Shown piece by piece: positions 59,712 to 64,000 of a stretch of 64,000 nucleotides of DNA. The stretch lies in NCBI RefSeq assembly GCF_014805625.2, contig NW_023998452.1:912308-976307 (forward strand), in the 5' to 3' direction. The position numbers were made by a program, and so were the translations under genes. This DNA comes from Glossina fuscipes (lineage: Eukaryota > Arthropoda > Insecta > Diptera > Glossinidae). Each line of letters starts with the position of its first letter. Position 1 is the stretch's first letter. A model generated the notes under the pieces. That model was not told the DNA's origin. It saw nothing but the letters and a program-made list of their open reading frames with translations, and did not search any database.

Positions 59712-60312
59712 CTGAAACAATATTTGCCGAATAAGCCCTACAGGTACGGCTAAAAGCAAGTCCTATGGCATATACATCTCGTTTCGCAGTGAATCCCGGA
59801 AAAGGAGAAAGCAAGTATAGACTAGCAGATGAGTCAGATTTGGGAGTCACCAATAATGACGTCTTACGATTAGTGAAAGTGATACTAAGAGTTAGGAATC
59901 ATATAGTGATTTTCGATAATCTTCACGTATCATTACCTCTCACATACTACTACTTTATCGACACAGGAGTCCATTGTGTCCGAACTATACAACAGAATAG
60001 ATTGCCTAATTGTAGAGTCACAGACAAGAAAGATCTAATGAAGGCGACGATTCGTAGCTTATGAGGAAAGCGTTTCGCAACGTGATGGTGTTGACTTTTC
60101 ACCAATGGTGTGGTTGTTACTTTATTGTCTGCGTACATTGGCTCGTTGACAATATCTGTCCATATGAAAAGCGACTAAAGCACAAGGTCGATATTAAGAG
60201 TGAACTTGGATGGACAGCTAATTAGGTCGCTATCGCACAGTAGTCAAGGCCGCAAACGATACCTCCGCCTATTCCATCATCTATTTGACTTTGTCATACT
60301 AAGTAATGTAGG
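59712..60312 (+). pseudogene. piggyBac-type (PGBD-like) transposase relic
   Basis: LKQYLPNKPYRYG at 59712-59750 matches the conserved -LKQYMPKKP-KWGFK- block. After a stop and frame change, GKGE...SDLGVTNNDVLRLVKVI and HIVIFDNLHVSLPLTYY follow (family: DLG-NVVLRL and the FDNFFTS block with the second catalytic Asp). Then comes TGVHCVRTIQQNRLPNC (family: KGI-ATGTIR-NRLP-C). Further on VVVTLLSAYIGS and a KHKVDIKS are weak matches to the segment before the third Asp. GRKRYLRLFHHLFDFVIL near 60248-60300 matches the RW-WRIFFHLLDLA block. Stops, frameshifts and missing N- and C-terminal parts show it is dead. No TTAA-flanked ends were identified. Confidence 0.8.
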
Positions 60313-63300
60313 GTATAAAAGACATTACAAAAGCTTAACAATAAAATGCTTGAGATTGTCCGCGTAGTATCGGATGAACACGTCCGCGTATCTAGAACAA
60401 TTGGTTTTTGGTTTCGTTTTGCTTAGCATACAGAGTCGCAATTTTCCCTTGCAACCAGCTGACGCCATCTTTTTCGTTTACCCGGGATTCCTGGCAATCA
60501 AAATTCGGCCTTTAGCGAGCTGAACTTTTTAAGTGGCCTTTTCTTTGAACTAGGTTTCCACACTATAAATCTTAAATGATGGGCATTCCATGTTCGGCTC
60601 GTAACGACCGTAGCTTTACAAGTTGCTTGGGCTTTTGCCATTAAATTGCAAAACAGATTTTGATTTCGTTAATGAATTTTTTTTTGTTAATTAAATTAAT
60701 TTTTTTAATAGCAATTAAAAAAATTTGTCCTGCACATTTATATTACTGTTGCGGTGTTTTTTTATTTTTTTATTTTAATATTCAAATCCCCATGAGAACA
60801 ATATGATGAACAGCGAAATATAAATCAAGGAGGAGATGATTCTATGGAAATCATTAATGAGGTTTAAAGAAAAAACAGCAGCAATGACAACAATAAAAAC
60901 ATTAATAAAAAAGAACATTTTTTACAATTTGCTTATTTGCATATATGTTATCGTTTAATAATAAATCACACCGAGCTTAAGATTAAACAAATAATAATAA
61001 AAATAGTAATAATAATAATAATAAAACAAATCTTTTAAAAAGTAATGAAACACATCTTCCTAAAAACGTGACTCTCGAGTTATTTGTTGACATGATTTTG
61101 ACATGATTTCCTATCAGTTTTTACTCAACAAACAAACAAACAAACATACGTAAATAAATTTGACAAGCAAACCAGTTAAACATGAATGTGACTACGAATG
61201 TGTGGCCTGTGTGAACTTGAAATTGTTTTCTGTTTTTATTTATTAAACACAGCGCGATTATTTGTTTTCTTTTTATATTTAGATTTAATATTGGCTTATT
61301 AACAAGTTATTCTTATAAGTCTCAACAATACGTACGTATGAATCAGCACAAGATTTACTTAATTGTCTGACTATTTTATTTTATTTTGTTTTTTTTTTTT
61401 CTTTTTATTTTGCATCTTTTAATAACATTTTAATTCAATAGAAATAAACATAAATGTTGTTGGGAACCTAGGACAAGGTAAATAAAATTAAGTTGACCTA
61501 CTTTGATGTTTTAATCTGATTTCATATTAAACTTATACGCTTGAATGGCAAGGTTTCTTCAAGCCTGATGCGCGGACTCAAGGTGGCAAGCATCGATGCA
61601 CAATCTTTCCTATAGATAGAAAAGGAGAAACTAAATATTCAAGTGCTTAGTGCAAAATGTCGCAAGGATGACAATTTCCCGGCCGCTTTCAAGCTTTTTT
61701 GCCTTGAACTTTATGTATGGACCTCTCGTAATCGTAATATTCGCTGAGCAGCTGCTTGAAGAGCTGGTCGCAGTTTATCGTAGAAAAAAAAATCGTTTTA
61801 ATGGCTTTTATTGGTACTTCTAAGCTATTTGGTTCACTGTTGCTGGTATATCGAACGAAAGCTACTATATTGGTCCTCCTTCTTTTCCAAGGCCAACAGC
61901 TTCTTGGCTCGAAATGTTCTTTAAGCTCGACATCTTTCTAAGCCTACTGCCCCGAAGTTCTCTCGTCTCTCTGATTGTCCAGGATTAACTGATTATTTGA
62001 ATGATTCGATTAAACAGTAATGTATTACATTGAGGATATCGAGCTGTTTTAGAAAGAAATATAGACGAGAGCAACACCGGGCAGAGTGAAATCGAACGAG
62101 TATTTTTTCTCTGAGATTTTTATTAGTAAAAAGTGCTTAGCTGAGTATTTCTCTCATCATTCGATTTACTTTTCAGAAGAAACGCAGGCCTTTTGAAGAA
62201 ACTTATTTGCAAGCCAGTCACTTTAACTTGTACATAATTCTCGAGATGTTGCGCGTGAGAATAAGTGTTTGTCGTGCGGGTCCAAGCCTAGTAATTACAA
62301 GGCACACAGCACCAAAATCAAGCGAAGCACTCTTAACCCTAATCCGTACACGTGTTGTTACAACTAATTCTACGACAATGTGCCTCGCAGGCTCACAGAC
62401 AGAAAGATACTCCGTATCTTGCACAGGAAGGAGCCAATCGACCCAAAAGTTAGAATAGAGAGGCGTCGACGAACTGGGCATAACAGAACCTCAGTAAAGA
62501 ACTGAATAATTTCTGCACGGGTTATGAACTAAATCAAAGTTTACGAGGAACTTGAGTCGACTAATAAAAGTGTTGGACAATTAACTTTGGTTCAAATCTA
62601 GATTATAGTAGTTTTTCACCAAACGCCACGTGCAAATTGATCACTCGTAGTCAAGTGATACTGTATGAATCAGACCTTAACCCTCACCCGTCAAACACAG
62701 CGCACTGTTTGTGTCCCAAACCGACTTGGTTTTACTGCTAGCAATGAACTTAGACTAAAGATTTCCAGGATTGATTGATCCCTAGGTCGTACGCGATACT
62801 TTGTGGTAATATTAAAACGCTAGAAAAAACCAATATCTCCTGGATGTTTAGGTTGTTTAAAGACCCTTTTTTTTCCGCATCGATTACCTTAAGGAAATAC
62901 AACTATACCGTTGACCATGATATGGACTATTGCTGCTCTTAACTGCGCCCAATGGAAAAATTTTCAATTTTCATAATACGGAGATTAAAAAAAATCGCAA
63001 TTTGCGATAGCGATGATATCAACAATCATGGAAGTTTAAGCGACCTTCCGGGCATTGGGTAAAACGTTCGAATATACGAAAAGTTGTTATTCATTTCCGT
63101 CGCTCGTCCTAAAAAAAACGAATTGTCTACAATGACTTTGAAAGAAAAAAAATCCAATTTAGCGACACCTACGTTTGTTTTTTACTTATTTCTATACCTT
63201 TATGACTGGTTAGTTTAAGGTGCGACAGGTTAAACCAATACTTAATGAATTCATGTTTAAAGATGAAGATGAATTTTACAGTGATATCAAAAACTTGTTT

Positions 63301-64000
63301 TCATGTTTTTTGCTTTTGCTTTTTAATTATAAACTTGGCAAAGATTAGTCAATGCTGTCCGTAAGAGGGCTACTTGCTAATTGTTGCCTTAACAACTAGT
63401 TTGTTTATTCGAACGCTCTCGGCTAATTCTGGCTAATAAAACGATCACTTAATACGCAATGTTTTATGAAAAAATTTTATTTGAAAAAGTAAAAACAAAA
63501 CAAAAGGCAGGTGAGGGCTTCTATGTTGCATAGTCATATCCTCATCACATTTTCTATTCACGCGAAATAAAAGATTGAAACTTAAACAGATCAACTCGTT
63601 AAGTGATTTTAAGCTGACTTACTGCACTTTTGTAAACTTTTCTCTTTTATTCGGTACACATCAAGCGTAATCAAGTCTGACAAACATTTATTATGCTTAG
63701 AGTATAGGCAGTCAATGCTTACTCGGTAAGATGGCGCACACTCCCTCTCTCTTTCTTTTGCCTTCATTCATTCTAATCGTCATACTGTGTTACGTATATA
63801 GGGAACTTCGTCGGATAAATGATCGATCATATTAAGAGAGAAAAGTAAATATCATCAACAGCGAACCTCGTTTTATGCGGTTCGATTTTTTAGGAAAATG
63901 TGTGAGATGAAGTTCATTAGTTTCCATGTCGAGCTAGTTGTAATGGTCCGGAAGATAGGTCAGTGTGCTTGATGTTGCCGCGATCGTACGTGAATTCGAA
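60313..64000. other. Gene-free DNA
   Basis: A/T-rich with an AAT microsatellite (about 61004-61023) and a CAAA run (about 61129-61146). Opposite-strand frames of 83 and 87 codons at 62207-62481 cover the same DNA and show no domain. Nothing else recognised. Confidence 0.5.

Noticed and set aside
62207..62481. Opposite-strand frames of 83 and 87 codons
   Set aside because: They cover the same bases on both strands, have no domain, and no splice or promoter context supports either.

Overview
This is an A/T-rich window of eukaryotic, almost entirely non-coding DNA. Microsatellites (CA, GA, AT, CAA, ATA), long A/T runs, relics of mariner and piggyBac transposases, fragments of non-LTR reverse transcriptase and many copies of two short nonautonomous repeat families point to the genome of a higher fly. 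A tephritid-like or other large-genome brachyceran is my guess, but that placement is inference. No long open frame looks like a host protein. The only host coding sequence I can support is a very short first coding exon at 40006-40021 (Met-Val-Glu-Lys-Leu, then a GTAAGT donor). It lies behind an A-rich leader, so the right-hand 24 kb is probably largely first intron and the left-hand 39 kb upstream intergenic DNA.

Layout. 1-5.5 kb holds a degenerate TGTAGCAAG-type array (about 970-1765) and the first copies of repeat families A and B. 5.8-7.7 kb is the most interesting stretch. A mariner relic (5791-6062) is followed by a GC-rich element of about 1055 bp (6252-7306, minus strand) flanked by an exact 13-bp direct repeat. 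Its first base begins a sequence that folds as an HDV-like self-cleaving ribozyme, and its 3' half carries two long compensated hairpins. A mariner 3' end follows at 7578-7641. 7.7-20 kb is mostly featureless apart from microsatellites, a purine-skewed stretch, a family A copy with internal repeats (12895-13965) and a decayed GGACAGGC-like tract (about 17.7-18.3 kb).

20.3-20.95 kb is the best-preserved mariner relic. 25.4-33.1 kb contains a family B copy, a probable tRNA-related SINE remnant, a second mariner 3' terminus, a family A copy, a non-LTR reverse-transcriptase C-terminal relic, a 77-bp tandem repeat and another mariner relic. 36.7-38.3 kb has a family B copy and a regular 37-bp minisatellite. 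39.3-40.03 kb is the candidate gene start. 46.67-47.46 kb is a 5'-truncated non-LTR retrotransposon whose AATA-repeat tail is intact. 48.1-56 kb is rich in family A and B copies. 59.7-60.3 kb is a piggyBac-type transposase relic. All mobile-element genes seen carry stops and frameshifts, so nothing here looks autonomous.

All calls come from reading by eye. Family assignments rest on recognised protein motifs, and the ribozyme on base pairing traced position by position. No alignment, folding program or database was run.
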